Origin: Cenarchaeum symbiosum A
Lineage (GTDB): Archaea; Thermoproteota; Nitrososphaeria; Nitrososphaerales; Nitrosopumilaceae
Assembly (NCBI GenBank): GCA_000200715.1
Contig: DP000238.1
Span: forward strand, 256,832 to 320,831
Direction of reading: 5' to 3'
DNA length: 64,000 nucleotides
Part shown: in pieces, positions 8,011 to 16,666 of the stretch
Layout: every line of letters starts with the position of its first letter
Position numbering within the stretch: the stretch's first letter is position 1
The notes under the pieces: generated by a model
What the model was told of the DNA's origin: nothing
Database searches by the model: none
Seen by the model: only the letters and a program-made list of their open reading frames with translations
Made by a program: the position numbers and the translations under genes

Positions 8011-8973
8011 TCAGACTTCGAGCCCGTCGAGCAGGCCCGAGATATCGGCGGCAGGCTTGCCGTGGCTTGTGATCCTCTGCTCTGAGGGGTGGTTCTCGAG
8101 ATAGTTTGGCACCTTGTCGGAGAGGCGCGTCTCGTACGGGGTTATTATCTCGTTTCTGTAGAATATCCCTGTCGGTATCTTTTTGTCCCATTCGAGCGAC
8201 TTTATGAGCGCCTGGCTGAGCCTCTCGTTTATCTCGGATTCCTCGTTGTAATGTACCTCGGGGTCGTATCCTGTATCCTCGAGCTTGTATATTCTCGAAT
8301 GCCTCTCCGCCGAGCCCTCTGCTGCGTCTAGGCCCGCATACCAGTCCCGCGTGTTGATATCGTTGTATGTCGGGCAGGGCTGCAGCACGTCCAGGAACGC
8401 AAGCCCCTTGTGGCGCACCGCAGCTATTATCAGGTCCTTTAGATGCCGCACATCATACGCGTACCCCCTGGCGACAAACGTATACCCGCTGGCGACGGCC
8501 AGCCCTATCGGGTTTACGTTGTAGTTTGTGTTGGGCGAGGGGAGCGACTTTGTCTTCTCGCCGAGCCTGAGCGTCGGGGATGCCTGGCCCTTGGTGAGCC
8601 CGTATACCCCGTTGTTGAACAGCACGTACGTCATGTCTATGTTCCGCCTGCCTGCTGCCACAAAGTGGCCCGCGCCTATCCCCAGGCCGTCGCCGTCCCC
8701 GCCTGCTGCCACCACCGTCATGTCGGGGTTTGCGAGCTTTGCACCCTGGGCGAACGTCAGGACGCGCCCGTGCAGGGTGTGTATCCCGTAGACGTTGACA
8801 TAGTGGGACGTCTTGCCAGAACAGCCTATCCCTGAGAAGAGGGCGGCCTTGTGCCGGGGGATCTCCATTTCTGCCAGGGCCATCTGGATCGCGTTTGCTA
8901 TGCCAAAGTCGCCGCAGCCTGCGCACCAGTCGTTGTGCACATCGGTCTTGTAGTCTGCGAGTTTAAGCGCCAT
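8011..8973 (-). CDS. korB: 2-oxoacid:ferredoxin oxidoreductase, beta subunit
   Basis: A 320-residue thiamine-diphosphate subunit. It shows '[15 protein letters not shown]' near the N-terminus, '[13 protein letters not shown]', the TPP/Mg motif '[16 protein letters not shown]', and '[15 protein letters not shown]'. With the alpha/gamma subunit encoded directly upstream it converts 2-oxoglutarate or pyruvate plus CoA to the acyl-CoA, reducing ferredoxin, and works in either central oxidation or reductive carboxylation. The start overlaps the korA stop by 11 nt, so the two are co-transcribed and probably translationally coupled. Confidence 0.92.
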   Translation of the reverse strand: MALKLADYKTDVHNDWCAGCGDFGIANAIQMALAEMEIPRHKAALFSGIGCSGKTSHYVNVYGIHTLHGRVLTFAQGAKLANPDMTVVAAGGDGDGLGIGAGHFVAAGRRNIDMTYVLFNNGVYGLTKGQASPTLRLGEKTKSLPSPNTNYNVNPIGLAVASGYTFVARGYAYDVRHLKDLIIAAVRHKGLAFLDVLQPCPTYNDINTRDWYAGLDAAEGSAERHSRIYKLEDTGYDPEVHYNEESEINERLSQALIKSLEWDKKIPTGIFYRNEIITPYETRLSDKVPNYLENHPSEQRITSHGKPAADISGLLDGLEV

Positions 8974-10891
8974 GCATTAGCACCTCCCTTTTTTTCGCGC
9001 CGCCGCGGAGTATATCTTTGAGTGCACCGTGCACTTCAGTGCTGGTCATTGCCCTGCCTGTATACTTTAGTATGTAATGGTCGGGCTCCCTGCCCAGGTG
9101 CTGCCTGAGCAGCCCGCCGAGCTGCCCCGTCTGGTTGGATTCTACATCTATGATCACCCTTGCGTCACCTAGAAGGAACCTCAGGTAGTCTGCCGGGAAC
9201 GGCTGGAGCATCTTGACCTGGACAAAGCCCACCTTTTTGCCCTCTTGTTCCAGCATGGAAATGGCGTCGAGGACGGGCCCCTTTGAGGATCCCCACCCTA
9301 TCACCGTATACTCGTGGACCCCGTACGATATGGCCTGGTCCTCGTCGGGGACCTCCCTGAGTATCCTGCCCAGCTTGGAGTGGCGCTTGTCCATCATCTG
9401 GACGCGGACCACCGGGTCTTCGGTTATGTGGCCGTACTCGTCGCTCTCATCCCCTGTATTCCAGAATATGCCGTTTTCGAGGCCTATCTTCGAGCGCGGC
9501 GATATCCCGTCGGGGACCAGCGCGAACCTCCTGTAGTCGCCAGGCTCCATGGATTCTAGCAGCTTGCCCCTGTTTATTGTCATCCGGTCCGGCTCAAAGC
9601 GGGGGCACGTGGTGACCGAGCTGGCCATTGCCTTGTCCATCATGTGGATTACGGGCAGCTGGTAGATGTCCGCCAGATTAAAGCACATGGCCGTATCGTA
9701 AAAGCTCTCTTCGACGTCCCCTGACGAATAGACCACCCGCGGAAACTCGCCGTGCCCCGCGTGTATCGCGAATAGCAGGTCGTCCTGGCCGTGCCTTGTG
9801 GGGAGGCCCGTAGACGGGCCGCTCCTCTGGTAGTTGGTCACCACCAGGGGGACCTCGTTTATCCCTGACCAGCCGAGCATCTCTGCCATCAGGGAGAAGC
9901 CGGGGCCGGAAGTGCACGTGGCCGAGCGCGTGCCCGTAAGTGATCCCCCTATGGCCATGCCCATTGCGCTTATCTCGTCTTCTGTCTGGACCACCAGCAG
10001 CGAGCCGGGCCTGTCGCCTGCCACCTCGAATGTCTCGTTTGTCTCGAGGTATACGCTTTCGTCTGACGCGGGGGTTATGGGATAGTACGGCTGGAACCTG
10101 CACCCGCAGGCTATCTTGCCGAGGGCGGTCCCCTGGTAGCCCTGAACGAGCATGGTGTGGGGCTTCTTGGAGGTATTGCCCAGCTTGCACCCGCAGTCAA
10201 GGCCCGCGCCCATTTCATGCGCCATGCGGGCCACCTTTCTGTTCAGCTCGGCCACCTTTGGCTTTTTTGCAAATATGGACATTACCGATCCGTATAGCGG
10301 CTCGGGCGACATTCCCAGGACGCCAAGCGACAGCGAGACCCCTATCACATTGAACATCCTCTTCATGTTGCGCAGCTTGGGGTTGTCCTCTTTTTCCGCA
10401 AGCTCCTGCAGTATCGAGCTGAATGATACCGGGATGAGCTTGACGCCTGCGTCCGAGACTGTTTCGAGCATGCCGTCGACAGTGGCGGGCTTGCCCTTGT
10501 CTGCGAGGTGCCCGTCGAGCCTCTTTCTAAATGGCCCGTCAAGCGTTGCGACCGCGTCGGTAGTTATCTTGCCCAGTTCAGTATCGTACAGTATGGCCCC
10601 GCCCGCAGGGACCTCTTCGGCATGGCGGAATATGGTCTCGGCGTCATAGGATGTGATCAGGTTGACATCGTTTACGTTGGAGCGTATGGTCCCGTCGGCC
10701 ACCCTGACCAGAAAGTAGCTGTGCTCGCCCTTTATGTTGGAATAGAACTCACGCTTGCCAAACACCTGGTACCCGGCTGCCGAGCATACATGGGAGAATA
10801 TGTTGGCGGCCGATTCGACCCCGCTGCCCTGGGGCCCGCCTATCAGCCAGGAGATATCGGTATCCACGAAATGGGCAGGCTTGTACGGCAT
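8963..10891 (-). CDS. korA: 2-oxoacid:ferredoxin oxidoreductase, fused gamma-alpha subunit
   Basis: A 642-residue fusion. Residues 1 to about 190 are the gamma domain ('[22 protein letters not shown]'). From about 250 on comes the alpha (pyrimidine-binding) domain with '[14 protein letters not shown]', '[34 protein letters not shown]' and '[19 protein letters not shown]'. The YPITP motif is typical of archaeal 2-oxoacid ferredoxin oxidoreductases of the two-subunit type. No TATA box lies at the usual distance, so it may be transcribed from the promoter of the small Cys-rich gene 84 nt upstream, or from a weak GGAATAATAC element near 10960. Confidence 0.92.
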   Translation of the reverse strand: MPYKPAHFVDTDISWLIGGPQGSGVESAANIFSHVCSAAGYQVFGKREFYSNIKGEHSYFLVRVADGTIRSNVNDVNLITSYDAETIFRHAEEVPAGGAILYDTELGKITTDAVATLDGPFRKRLDGHLADKGKPATVDGMLETVSDAGVKLIPVSFSSILQELAEKEDNPKLRNMKRMFNVIGVSLSLGVLGMSPEPLYGSVMSIFAKKPKVAELNRKVARMAHEMGAGLDCGCKLGNTSKKPHTMLVQGYQGTALGKIACGCRFQPYYPITPASDESVYLETNETFEVAGDRPGSLLVVQTEDEISAMGMAIGGSLTGTRSATCTSGPGFSLMAEMLGWSGINEVPLVVTNYQRSGPSTGLPTRHGQDDLLFAIHAGHGEFPRVVYSSGDVEESFYDTAMCFNLADIYQLPVIHMMDKAMASSVTTCPRFEPDRMTINRGKLLESMEPGDYRRFALVPDGISPRSKIGLENGIFWNTGDESDEYGHITEDPVVRVQMMDKRHSKLGRILREVPDEDQAISYGVHEYTVIGWGSSKGPVLDAISMLEQEGKKVGFVQVKMLQPFPADYLRFLLGDARVIIDVESNQTGQLGGLLRQHLGREPDHYILKYTGRAMTSTEVHGALKDILRGGAKKREVLMHGA

Positions 10892-10975
10892 ATTAACAAT
10901 ACGGATCGCCTGTCCTGGCTGGGTATGGGACTGTTGGATCCCTGCGGGCGCCTAGAGTATTATTCCTTTGGGGGC

Positions 10976-11113
10976 CTATCCGCCGGTGCCCGCGTCATCT
11001 ACAGCGCAGTCGCACTTGTCGCGCTCCCCGCAAAAGGGGCATACGCACTGGCAGTTATCCAGCATGTTGCCGCAGCTCATGCAGCACGCAAACTCCTCCA
11101 TGTCCGGATCCAT
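10976..11113 (-). CDS. 45-residue Cys-rich miniprotein upstream of korAB
   Basis: A previously easy-to-miss reading frame of 46 codons. It starts at ATG 11113 (MDPDMEEFACCMSCGNMLDN) and ends at TAG 10976. It has nine Cys at positions 10, 11, 14, 21, 23, 25, 28, 34 and 36 in CCxxC, CxCxCPFC and CDC clusters, so it should bind zinc or an iron-sulfur cluster. The TATA box centred at 11140 lies 27 nt upstream, giving a leaderless mRNA. It is on the same strand as korA and 84 nt ahead of it, so a link to ferredoxin chemistry is possible but unproven. Confidence 0.65.
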   Translation of the reverse strand: MDPDMEEFACCMSCGNMLDNCQCVCPFCGERDKCDCAVDDAGTGG

Positions 11114-11136
11114 CTGTCTTGGGCTCCACACGAATC

Positions 11137-11143
11137 TTATAAA
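11137..11143. promoter_or_regulatory. Single TATA element shared by two divergent leaderless genes
   Basis: TTATAAA at 11137-11143 reads as TTTATAA on the other strand, so it can bind TBP in either direction. It is centred 26-27 nt from both the GTG at 11166 (plus) and the ATG at 11113 (minus), the spacing expected for leaderless archaeal transcripts. No second TATA-like element is seen between the two starts, which are only 52 nt apart. Confidence 0.7.
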
Positions 11144-11165
11144 TGGTTTCAGGTCAGATTCCTAC

Positions 11166-12110
11166 GTGAGAAAGAGGATACTGCTGACCAGAAGGCTGCA
11201 AGACTTTGCACAGGCCCGGCTGGGCAGGCGGTACGACCTAGAGGTGTATTCTGGGCGGGTCCCGATGCCACGAAGGGCTCTGATCCGCGCGATCTCCGGG
11301 GCACATGCGCTAGTCTGCTTTCCGTATGATGTGATAGATGCAGGGGTAATGGACGCGGCGCCAGATCTTGAGACGATCGCCACCTACAGCGTGGGGTACG
11401 ACCACATCGACGTGGCGCATGCAAGGGGCAGGGGGATAACTGTCGGGTATACGCCGGATGTGCTCACCGACGCCACTGCAGATCTTACAATGGCCCTGAT
11501 GCTGGACCTTCTCAGGAGGGTCACGGAAGGCGACAGGATAATCCGCGCGGGGAGGTGGCGGCAGATCTACGGGGCCGACGACTATCTTGGAACAGACGTG
11601 GGGGGCAAGACTCTTGGCATACTGGGGATGGGGAGGATAGGCTCCCGGGTGGCAAAGCGGGCCGCTGCATTTGGGATGAAGGTGATATACCACAGCAGGA
11701 GCAGCACGGGCCCCGGTACGCGCGTGACACTGGGCCGGCTGCTCGAAAGATCGGATGTGCTCTCCATACACGTCCCGCACACGCCCGATACACACGAGAT
11801 GATGGATATGTCAAGGCTGCGCAAGATGAAGAGGTCTGCGTATCTGATCAACACCTCACGGGGGAGGGTGGTCCACGAGAAAGACCTGGCGGCTGCACTC
11901 CGGCAGGGAATAATAGCTGGCGCCGCACTAGATGTATTCCACTCGGAGCCTGTCGGCCCGGCAAACCCGCTTGTAAAGATGCAAAACGTGGTGCTGGCGC
12001 CCCACATAGGCAGCTCTACCGACGGCACCCGGAGAAAGATGGCAGAGCTTACCGTGAAAAATTTAGAGCTGGGGCTCTCCGGCAGGGAGCCCGCCTATTC
12101 TGTAAAATAG
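11166..12110 (+). CDS. D-2-hydroxyacid dehydrogenase (glyoxylate reductase/phosphoglycerate dehydrogenase family)
   Basis: A 314-residue NAD(P)-dependent dehydrogenase starting at GTG 11166 (VRKRILLTRR). The nucleotide-binding motif is 'TLGILGMGRIGSRVAKRA'. Signature Arg/Glu/His regions are 'LINTSRGRVVHEKDLAAAL', 'GAALDVFHSEP' and 'VVLAPHIGSST'. The family reduces 2-oxoacids (hydroxypyruvate, glyoxylate, 3-phosphohydroxypyruvate). The short length without an ACT domain favours a glyoxylate/hydroxypyruvate-type enzyme over a regulated SerA. The start is set by the TATA box at 11137-11143. The end overlaps the convergent gene by 16 nt. Confidence 0.85.
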   Translation: MRKRILLTRRLQDFAQARLGRRYDLEVYSGRVPMPRRALIRAISGAHALVCFPYDVIDAGVMDAAPDLETIATYSVGYDHIDVAHARGRGITVGYTPDVLTDATADLTMALMLDLLRRVTEGDRIIRAGRWRQIYGADDYLGTDVGGKTLGILGMGRIGSRVAKRAAAFGMKVIYHSRSSTGPGTRVTLGRLLERSDVLSIHVPHTPDTHEMMDMSRLRKMKRSAYLINTSRGRVVHEKDLAAALRQGIIAGAALDVFHSEPVGPANPLVKMQNVVLAPHIGSSTDGTRRKMAELTVKNLELGLSGREPAYSVK

Positions 12111-12496
12111 ACTTCGGTCCCGTACTTTGAGGACAGGCCGTCATATAGCGCCTTTCTGTCCTGTGAAAGGGCGCCTTCTGTATCATACATCTTTGTAAAA
12201 AAGGCGCCAAGGACGCGCTCGCCATCATCGTCAAGAAACCTGACGCTGTAGCTGGTCCTGCCGGGCTTTTCCTCGGCGACGAAGCGCGCCGACGCAATCT
12301 TGCCGGAGTCTATGTGCATGTGGCACGGGCCGTCGTTGTCGCCTATGGTAATCCACTGCTCTTTGCGGCGTATGCCGAGTGAGTTGCTCCTTATCTCGGC
12401 CACGGCCCCGCCGCCCCTGATTATAAAGAGAATATCGCTTACGCCGAGCAGGTCCATCAGGCCATTCTGTGCGTGTCCGTTCGGGGCCGCGATCAT
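12095..12496 (-). CDS. Conserved protein resembling heme-utilisation (HemS/ChuX-like) domain
   Basis: A 133-residue protein. The segment 'GPCHMHIDSGKIASARFVAEEK...SVRFLDDDGERVLGAFFTKMYD' recalls the HemS/ChuX/HutX pattern (beta strands around 'HL...IASA.VV.KP', then 'ELFDADGE'), but the match is by memory and partial. It is the second gene of a two-gene unit: its ATG overlaps the stop of the upstream gene (ATGA, 12493-12496). Function is uncertain; a heme-binding role is only a suggestion. Confidence 0.5.
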   Translation of the reverse strand: MIAAPNGHAQNGLMDLLGVSDILFIIRGGGAVAEIRSNSLGIRRKEQWITIGDNDGPCHMHIDSGKIASARFVAEEKPGRTSYSVRFLDDDGERVLGAFFTKMYDTEGALSQDRKALYDGLSSKYGTEVYFTE

Positions 12497-12774
12497 GCGT
12501 TCCGGATGCCGTCTATCTGGACCAGGTCATCGCCGCAGGATCCGTTGACACAGTCCGTGCCCACCGCCTTGAGGACCTCAAAGTTGACCTTGCCTGATGG
12601 TATCTTGCCCTCGCCCTGGAGCACGCCGATCTTGCCGGTCACGGCCTGCCTGTGCTTGTTGCACGTGACGCCGATCATGTATTCGTCGCTCTCGGAGACC
12701 ACGGATACTACAAACCCGGGCGGGTTCACACACCGCTTGCCCTCCTCTCTTATAGAGCATCTGTCGGGTATCAT
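12493..12774 (-). CDS. Small Cys-containing conserved hypothetical protein
   Basis: A 93-residue protein starting at ATG 12774 (MIPDRCSIREEGKRCVNPPG). It has five Cys, including a C-terminal 'TDCVNGSCGDDLVQID', which could form a metal site. A GTTAATAACC element about 26 nt upstream (near 12800) marks the promoter of this gene and the overlapping downstream gene. I do not recognise the family beyond a general likeness to small thaumarchaeal proteins. Confidence 0.6.
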   Translation of the reverse strand: MIPDRCSIREEGKRCVNPPGFVVSVVSESDEYMIGVTCNKHRQAVTGKIGVLQGEGKIPSGKVNFEVLKAVGTDCVNGSCGDDLVQIDGIRNA

Positions 12775-12926
12775 GGGGAATAACACGCTTTGATGGTTAT
12801 TAACCTTGGCTGCCTGGGGCGAGCCGCGGCTAATCGGGGCACGCAGAACATGCCATCCATTGGGCCCGCATGCGGCATTGCACGGCAACCGCCACGATTA
12901 TACCGGCGCAGGTGGCGGCATATGCC

Positions 12927-14237
12927 ATGACAAAGAGGTTTGACGTGGTAATAGTGGGTGCGGGCATACTGGGGACGTCAATCGCGTACTTTCTTGGGCA
13001 CCTAAACCCCTCCCGGGAGATAGCCGTTGTCGAGCAGGCGCTCAGGGTGGCGTTTCATACAAGCGGCAGGAACACGGGCAAGGTCCACGCCCCGTACCTG
13101 TACGATCCCAAGAAGAAGGCGCTCACCGCAAGGGCGTCGTTCCACGGGTATGCAATGTGGGAAGAGTACTCGAAGAACCGCGGACTGCCGTTCAAGCGGG
13201 ACGGCGTCGTCGAGGTGGCCATGGACGCTGACGCAACAGGGGTGCTCGATAGGCACCTGCAATGGGGCATGGAAAACGGCCTTGGAGAAGATGAGATAAT
13301 GCTGCTCGACAGGGCGGAGATGGAAAAGAGGGAGCCCAATGTAAAATGCGAAGCGGCGATATACTGCGGGCGCGACGCCTCTGTCGATTATGCGGCCTTT
13401 ACAAGGGCACTTGGAGGCGACACGACTGCAGCCGGCGTGCGCTTTTTGCTGAATACGCGCGCAACCGGCATATCCCGCATAGATGACGGCTGGAATGTCA
13501 CCCTGGACGGGGAGCACGAGGTGGAGGCCGGCCTGCTGATAAATGCGGCAGGAGGGGAGGCAGTCGACCTTGCGCATGCGGCGGGCGTGGCGAAAGACCT
13601 TACGGATGTGCATTTTAGGGGCGAGTACTGGAGGGCGCCTGCAGAATACTCTGGGCTTACTCATTCGAGCGTCTACTCGGTGCCGGCCCGGCCAGAGTAC
13701 CCGTTTTTGGATCCGCACTGGATAGTGCGCTCCGACGGGACCTGCGAGGTGGGGCCCAACGCGGTGCCGGTATTCAGCCCCTACGGGTATACGGGGCGCG
13801 AGAACGCAAGGCGGCTTGTACCAAAGATGTTCGAGATGCTCTCTTCTGGCGCAAGAAAGATGGTCTTTGACCGGCAGTTTCAAAAGCTGGCGCTCGGCGA
13901 GGTCCGGTCGTCGCTCTCAAAGTCTGCCATGATAGGCAGAGTCCAAAGCTTCCTGCCGGGGATAGACCCGGGCAGGTTTACCGAGAGGGGCTCTGCGGGG
14001 ATACGCTCGTCGGTGGTAGACTCGGGGGGCCACTTTGTACCTGATGCGGTCCTGGCCCCCGGCCACTCGTCATTTCACATACTCAATTATAACTCGCCTG
14101 GCGCCACCGGGGCACTGCCGTTTGCCGCCCATATAGTGGGGCGCCTTGGCGCCGAGGGACTGTTAAAAAACGAGATGGAAGACGCGCAGTGCGGACCCTG
14201 GAGGTTCGGCGAGGTGGCGGCGCACATGGCCGGATAG
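12927..14237 (+). CDS. FAD-dependent oxidoreductase (L-2-hydroxyglutarate oxidase-like)
   Basis: A 436-residue flavoprotein. The Rossmann motif 'FDVVIVGAGILGTSIAYFLG' is at the N-terminus, followed by 'VVEQ...FHTSGRNTGKVHAPYLYDP', 'INAAGGEAVDLAHAAG', and a C-terminal 'HILNYNSPGATGALPFAAHI'. This is the DAO/LhgO-type fold that oxidises 2-hydroxyacids or amines using FAD. ATG 12927 is preceded at about 27 nt by GATTATACC (12896-12904). It sits near a 2-hydroxyacid dehydrogenase and KorAB, so a role in 2-oxoglutarate or hydroxyacid turnover is a reasonable inference. Confidence 0.78.
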   Translation: MTKRFDVVIVGAGILGTSIAYFLGHLNPSREIAVVEQALRVAFHTSGRNTGKVHAPYLYDPKKKALTARASFHGYAMWEEYSKNRGLPFKRDGVVEVAMDADATGVLDRHLQWGMENGLGEDEIMLLDRAEMEKREPNVKCEAAIYCGRDASVDYAAFTRALGGDTTAAGVRFLLNTRATGISRIDDGWNVTLDGEHEVEAGLLINAAGGEAVDLAHAAGVAKDLTDVHFRGEYWRAPAEYSGLTHSSVYSVPARPEYPFLDPHWIVRSDGTCEVGPNAVPVFSPYGYTGRENARRLVPKMFEMLSSGARKMVFDRQFQKLALGEVRSSLSKSAMIGRVQSFLPGIDPGRFTERGSAGIRSSVVDSGGHFVPDAVLAPGHSSFHILNYNSPGATGALPFAAHIVGRLGAEGLLKNEMEDAQCGPWRFGEVAAHMAG

Positions 14238-14239
14238 TG

Positions 14240-14340
14240 TGGCGCCGGGAGGGAGATTCGAACTCCCGATCCCTTGCGAGAACGCGCTGTATGGTCGCTG
14301 ATTTCCAGGCGCGCGCCCTACCAGGCTAGGCGACCCCGGC
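14240..14340 (-). tRNA. tRNA-Ser (anticodon GGA) with a 14-nt intron
   Basis: On the minus strand the acceptor stem GCCGGGG/TCCCGGC, D stem GCC/GGC, anticodon stem CGCGC/GCGCG, long variable arm TCTC-GCAA-GGGA, T arm GGGAG-TTCGAAT-CTCCC and discriminator G fold well. CCA appears to be encoded. The anticodon loop needs 14 extra nt removed after CTGGAA (segment ATCAGCGACCATAC), at the canonical 37/38 site. A TATA box (TTATATAA) lies about 26 nt upstream, near 14366. The 3' end is 2 nt past the stop of the FAD oxidoreductase gene. Confidence 0.92.
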
Positions 14341-14693
14341 ACAAAGTGGGGCGGCATTTGTCATTATATAACAGGCGCCTTTTTCTGGCGGTCCGGCAAG
14401 CGGCCGGGCTGTGCAAAAAAACCCCTTGTTGTGGGTTTTACACACTGACAATAGGCTGGAAAGCCGCAAGTATTCTGTCCTGAAATGATTAAGCATGTTG
14501 CGGACTAGGCGTTGCAAAGGATCGTTACTGGCAAAAAACTCCGGCTAATTCGGTAAGAGTGAACCGCCAGTGGCGCACGGTCCATTTTAGGTGCACATGG
14601 AGATCCCTAGGTTTTTTCCATGCGCATGACTTTAACTCTCGTCTAGTTTGTATGATCAACATGTATAATAATCACCTACGCTCTAGGCGTTTT
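14341..14693. other. Gene-poor, AT-richer junction between tRNA-Ser and the accessory patch
   Basis: This 353-bp stretch holds the tRNA-Ser promoter (14362-14371) and the TATA-like GTATAATAATC (14658-14668) for the next gene. The rest changes to visibly lower GC. I see no coding frame with support, no att-like copy of the tRNA 3' end and no structured RNA. Confidence 0.5.
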
Positions 14694-15242
14694 ATGGATC
14701 CAATTGAATGGGTTGCTCTTATAGTAAGCACACTTGCTGCGATCGGCACAATCGTCACGGTGGTTATATCTGCTTACAAATATTTTGGCAAAAAAAATGC
14801 TGAAAAAATACGTTCAATACAAAATTTATACTGTGAGTTAAATGACACCTTGAAAGGACTAGACATTCTAAAATATCCGCACAATGTTCTATCTATGAAA
14901 ATAGACGTTTCTGCAGGAAATGAAAAAATAGCATATTTCATGAACAGATCTCTGAATCACGATTTTTATGACAGTTTGATATCATCTGGTGCTATCTATT
15001 TATTGGATCAGGATATTCAGCAAACCATACAGCATATCTTCAGACTGATCAAAACACACAACAATTATCTCGAAATTGCGATGCGTATGCTTAGACAACC
15101 ACAACCGGTAATGGAAGAAATCTGGCCATATGTCTATTGGCTGGAACAAAACCAACCGCGCATAACGATGATCATTCGGGAAGTTATGGACAAGCTGGAG
15201 GAGCGCTTTATGATTGATGAGTGCCTGCCCTCGGCAGTATAG
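14694..15242 (+). CDS. Membrane-anchored NHDFYDS-family protein (dispersed copy)
   Basis: A 182-residue protein starting at ATG 14694 (MDPIEWVALIVSTLAAIGTI). One N-terminal transmembrane helix (about residues 5-28) is followed by a basic stretch and a helical cytoplasmic-type domain with 'MNRSLNHDFYDSLISSGAIYLLDQDIQQTIQHIFRLIKTHNNYLEI'. The same pattern occurs in the protein at 27442-28071 and the decayed copy at 26742-27040. Gene GC is clearly lower than the neighbourhood, suggesting acquisition. TATA-like GTATAATAATC lies about 30 nt upstream. Longer in-frame starts exist but precede the TATA box. Function unknown. Confidence 0.6.
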   Translation: MDPIEWVALIVSTLAAIGTIVTVVISAYKYFGKKNAEKIRSIQNLYCELNDTLKGLDILKYPHNVLSMKIDVSAGNEKIAYFMNRSLNHDFYDSLISSGAIYLLDQDIQQTIQHIFRLIKTHNNYLEIAMRMLRQPQPVMEEIWPYVYWLEQNQPRITMIIREVMDKLEERFMIDECLPSAV

Positions 15243-15397
15243 AATTTACCTTCTAGATCGGGGTAAGTGGTTTTGCGCCCTTTCGCGTATCTGACCTGAT
15301 CACTTATCGGTCATTAAATTATAGTTTTGAATAAGCTGTCGCCATACTGGATTTTAGATCTGTCTTGAATAATAAACTGCAGCGCTAAAACGACTTT

Positions 15398-16507
15398 TCA
15401 GTTTTTCTCCTTCGACCTGCCCAGCCTCTCTGCCGCAACCGGGTCGCCCGCCTTTACCCTGTATTTCTCGGGCACCTCGGCCAGCTCGATGCTGTCATAG
15501 GATGTCCTATCCACCTCCGGCATCTTCGACCTGCCCAGCCTCTCTGCCGCAACCGGGTCGCCCGCCTTTACCCTGTATTTCTCGGGCACCTCGGCCAGCT
15601 CGATGCTGTCATAGGATGTCCTATCCACCTCCGGCATCTTCGACCTGCCCAGCCTCTCTGCCGCAACCGGGTCACCCGCCTTTACCCTGTATTTCTGGGG
15701 CACCTCGGCCAGCTCGATGCTGTCATAGGATGTCCTATCCACCTCCGGCATCTTCGACCTGCCCAGCCTCTCTGCCGCAACCGGGTCGCCCGCCTTTACA
15801 CTGTACTTTTCGGGCACCTCGGCCAGCCTGGTGCCGTCATAGGACGACTTTGCAGCTCTCCGCACACTCGCCTCGCCCAGCCTTTCTACCGCAACCGGGT
15901 CGCCCGCCTTTACACTGTACTTTTCGGGCACCTCGGCCAGCCTGGTGCCGTCATAGGACGACTTTGCAGCTCTCCGCACACTCGCCTCGCCCAGCCTTTC
16001 TACCGCAACCGGGTCGCCCGCCTTTACACTGTACTTTTCGGGCACCTCGGCCAGCCTGGTGCCGTCATAGGACGACTTTGCAGCTCTCCGCACACTCGCC
16101 TCGCCCAGCCTTTCTACCGCAACCGGGTCGCCCGCCTTTACACTGTACTTTTCGGGCACCTCGGCCAGCCTGGTGCCGTCATAGGACGACTTTGCAGCTC
16201 TCCGCACACTCGCCTCGCCCAGCCTTTCTACCGCAACCGGGTCGCCCGCCTTTACACTGTACTTTTCGGGCACCTCGGCCAGCTTGATGCTGACATAGGA
16301 TGGTTCTTCAGCTTCTTGTATACTCCGTCCACCCTGCTTGTCTGGACTGTCGGTTGCCTTTGGATCGCGTTCAATATGAATCGTGGTCTTGCCAGATTTG
16401 TCTGGCCGGCTAACGGTTATTTTTACCCCGTATACGCTGACTATTTTGGTTCCCTTATCTCCGTAGGGTGGCTTCTCTTCTGCCCTTTTTTCAGTAGTAC
16501 TTGCCAT
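15398..16507 (-). CDS. Tandem-repeat protein with eight 38-residue units
   Basis: A 369-residue hydrophilic protein. The first ~75 residues are unique (MASTTEKRAEEKPPYGDKG...). Then come eight units of 38 residues with core LAEVPEKYxVKAGDPVAxER. Two subtypes exist: four N-terminal units with 'LGEASVRRAAKSSYDGTR' and four C-terminal units with 'LGRSKMPEVDRTSYDSIE'; the last is cut after 28 residues. There is no signal peptide or TM helix. ATG 16507 follows TTAAATAAC at 28 nt, the same element and spacing as the small Pro-rich genes at 26-27 kb. It lies tail-to-tail with the NHDFYDS-family gene. Function unknown. Confidence 0.7.
   Translation of the reverse strand: MASTTEKRAEEKPPYGDKGTKIVSVYGVKITVSRPDKSGKTTIHIERDPKATDSPDKQGGRSIQEAEEPSYVSIKLAEVPEKYSVKAGDPVAVERLGEASVRRAAKSSYDGTRLAEVPEKYSVKAGDPVAVERLGEASVRRAAKSSYDGTRLAEVPEKYSVKAGDPVAVERLGEASVRRAAKSSYDGTRLAEVPEKYSVKAGDPVAVERLGEASVRRAAKSSYDGTRLAEVPEKYSVKAGDPVAAERLGRSKMPEVDRTSYDSIELAEVPQKYRVKAGDPVAAERLGRSKMPEVDRTSYDSIELAEVPEKYRVKAGDPVAAERLGRSKMPEVDRTSYDSIELAEVPEKYRVKAGDPVAAERLGRSKEKN
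15412..16290 (-). repeat. 114-bp coding tandem repeats
   Basis: The unit length of 114 bp is shown, for example, by gggtcgcccg at 15441 and 15555. Units within each subtype are almost identical in DNA, including synonymous positions, which indicates recent amplification or gene conversion. The subtype boundary lies near 15830. Confidence 0.9.
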
Positions 16508-16666
16508 GTCATGTATTATACAAGCCGTTATTTAACTACCATGTGAGTTTAGACTGCCTGCCTCAAAGGCAACAGGCGGGCCGGATGCAGCTCCCAATGC
16601 TTGTCGTTTCCGGGCAGGATGCCGCAGGACGGGCGCAGGCTCGACTTTGCATTGGTTGACGGCCCC

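Noticed and set aside
12870-12926. Upstream in-frame start for the FAD oxidoreductase
   Set aside because: The GATTATACC element lies between this start and ATG 12927, so the longer form would begin before its own promoter.
14240-14693. tRNA-Ser as an integration site for the neighbouring AT-rich patch
   Set aside because: The patch lies on the 5' side of the tRNA, no integrase gene is present and no second copy of the tRNA 3' end was found.
15502-16287. A 261-codon Pro/Ser-rich plus-strand frame
   Set aside because: Shadow of the 114-bp repeat gene on the opposite strand, with no TATA element or family match.
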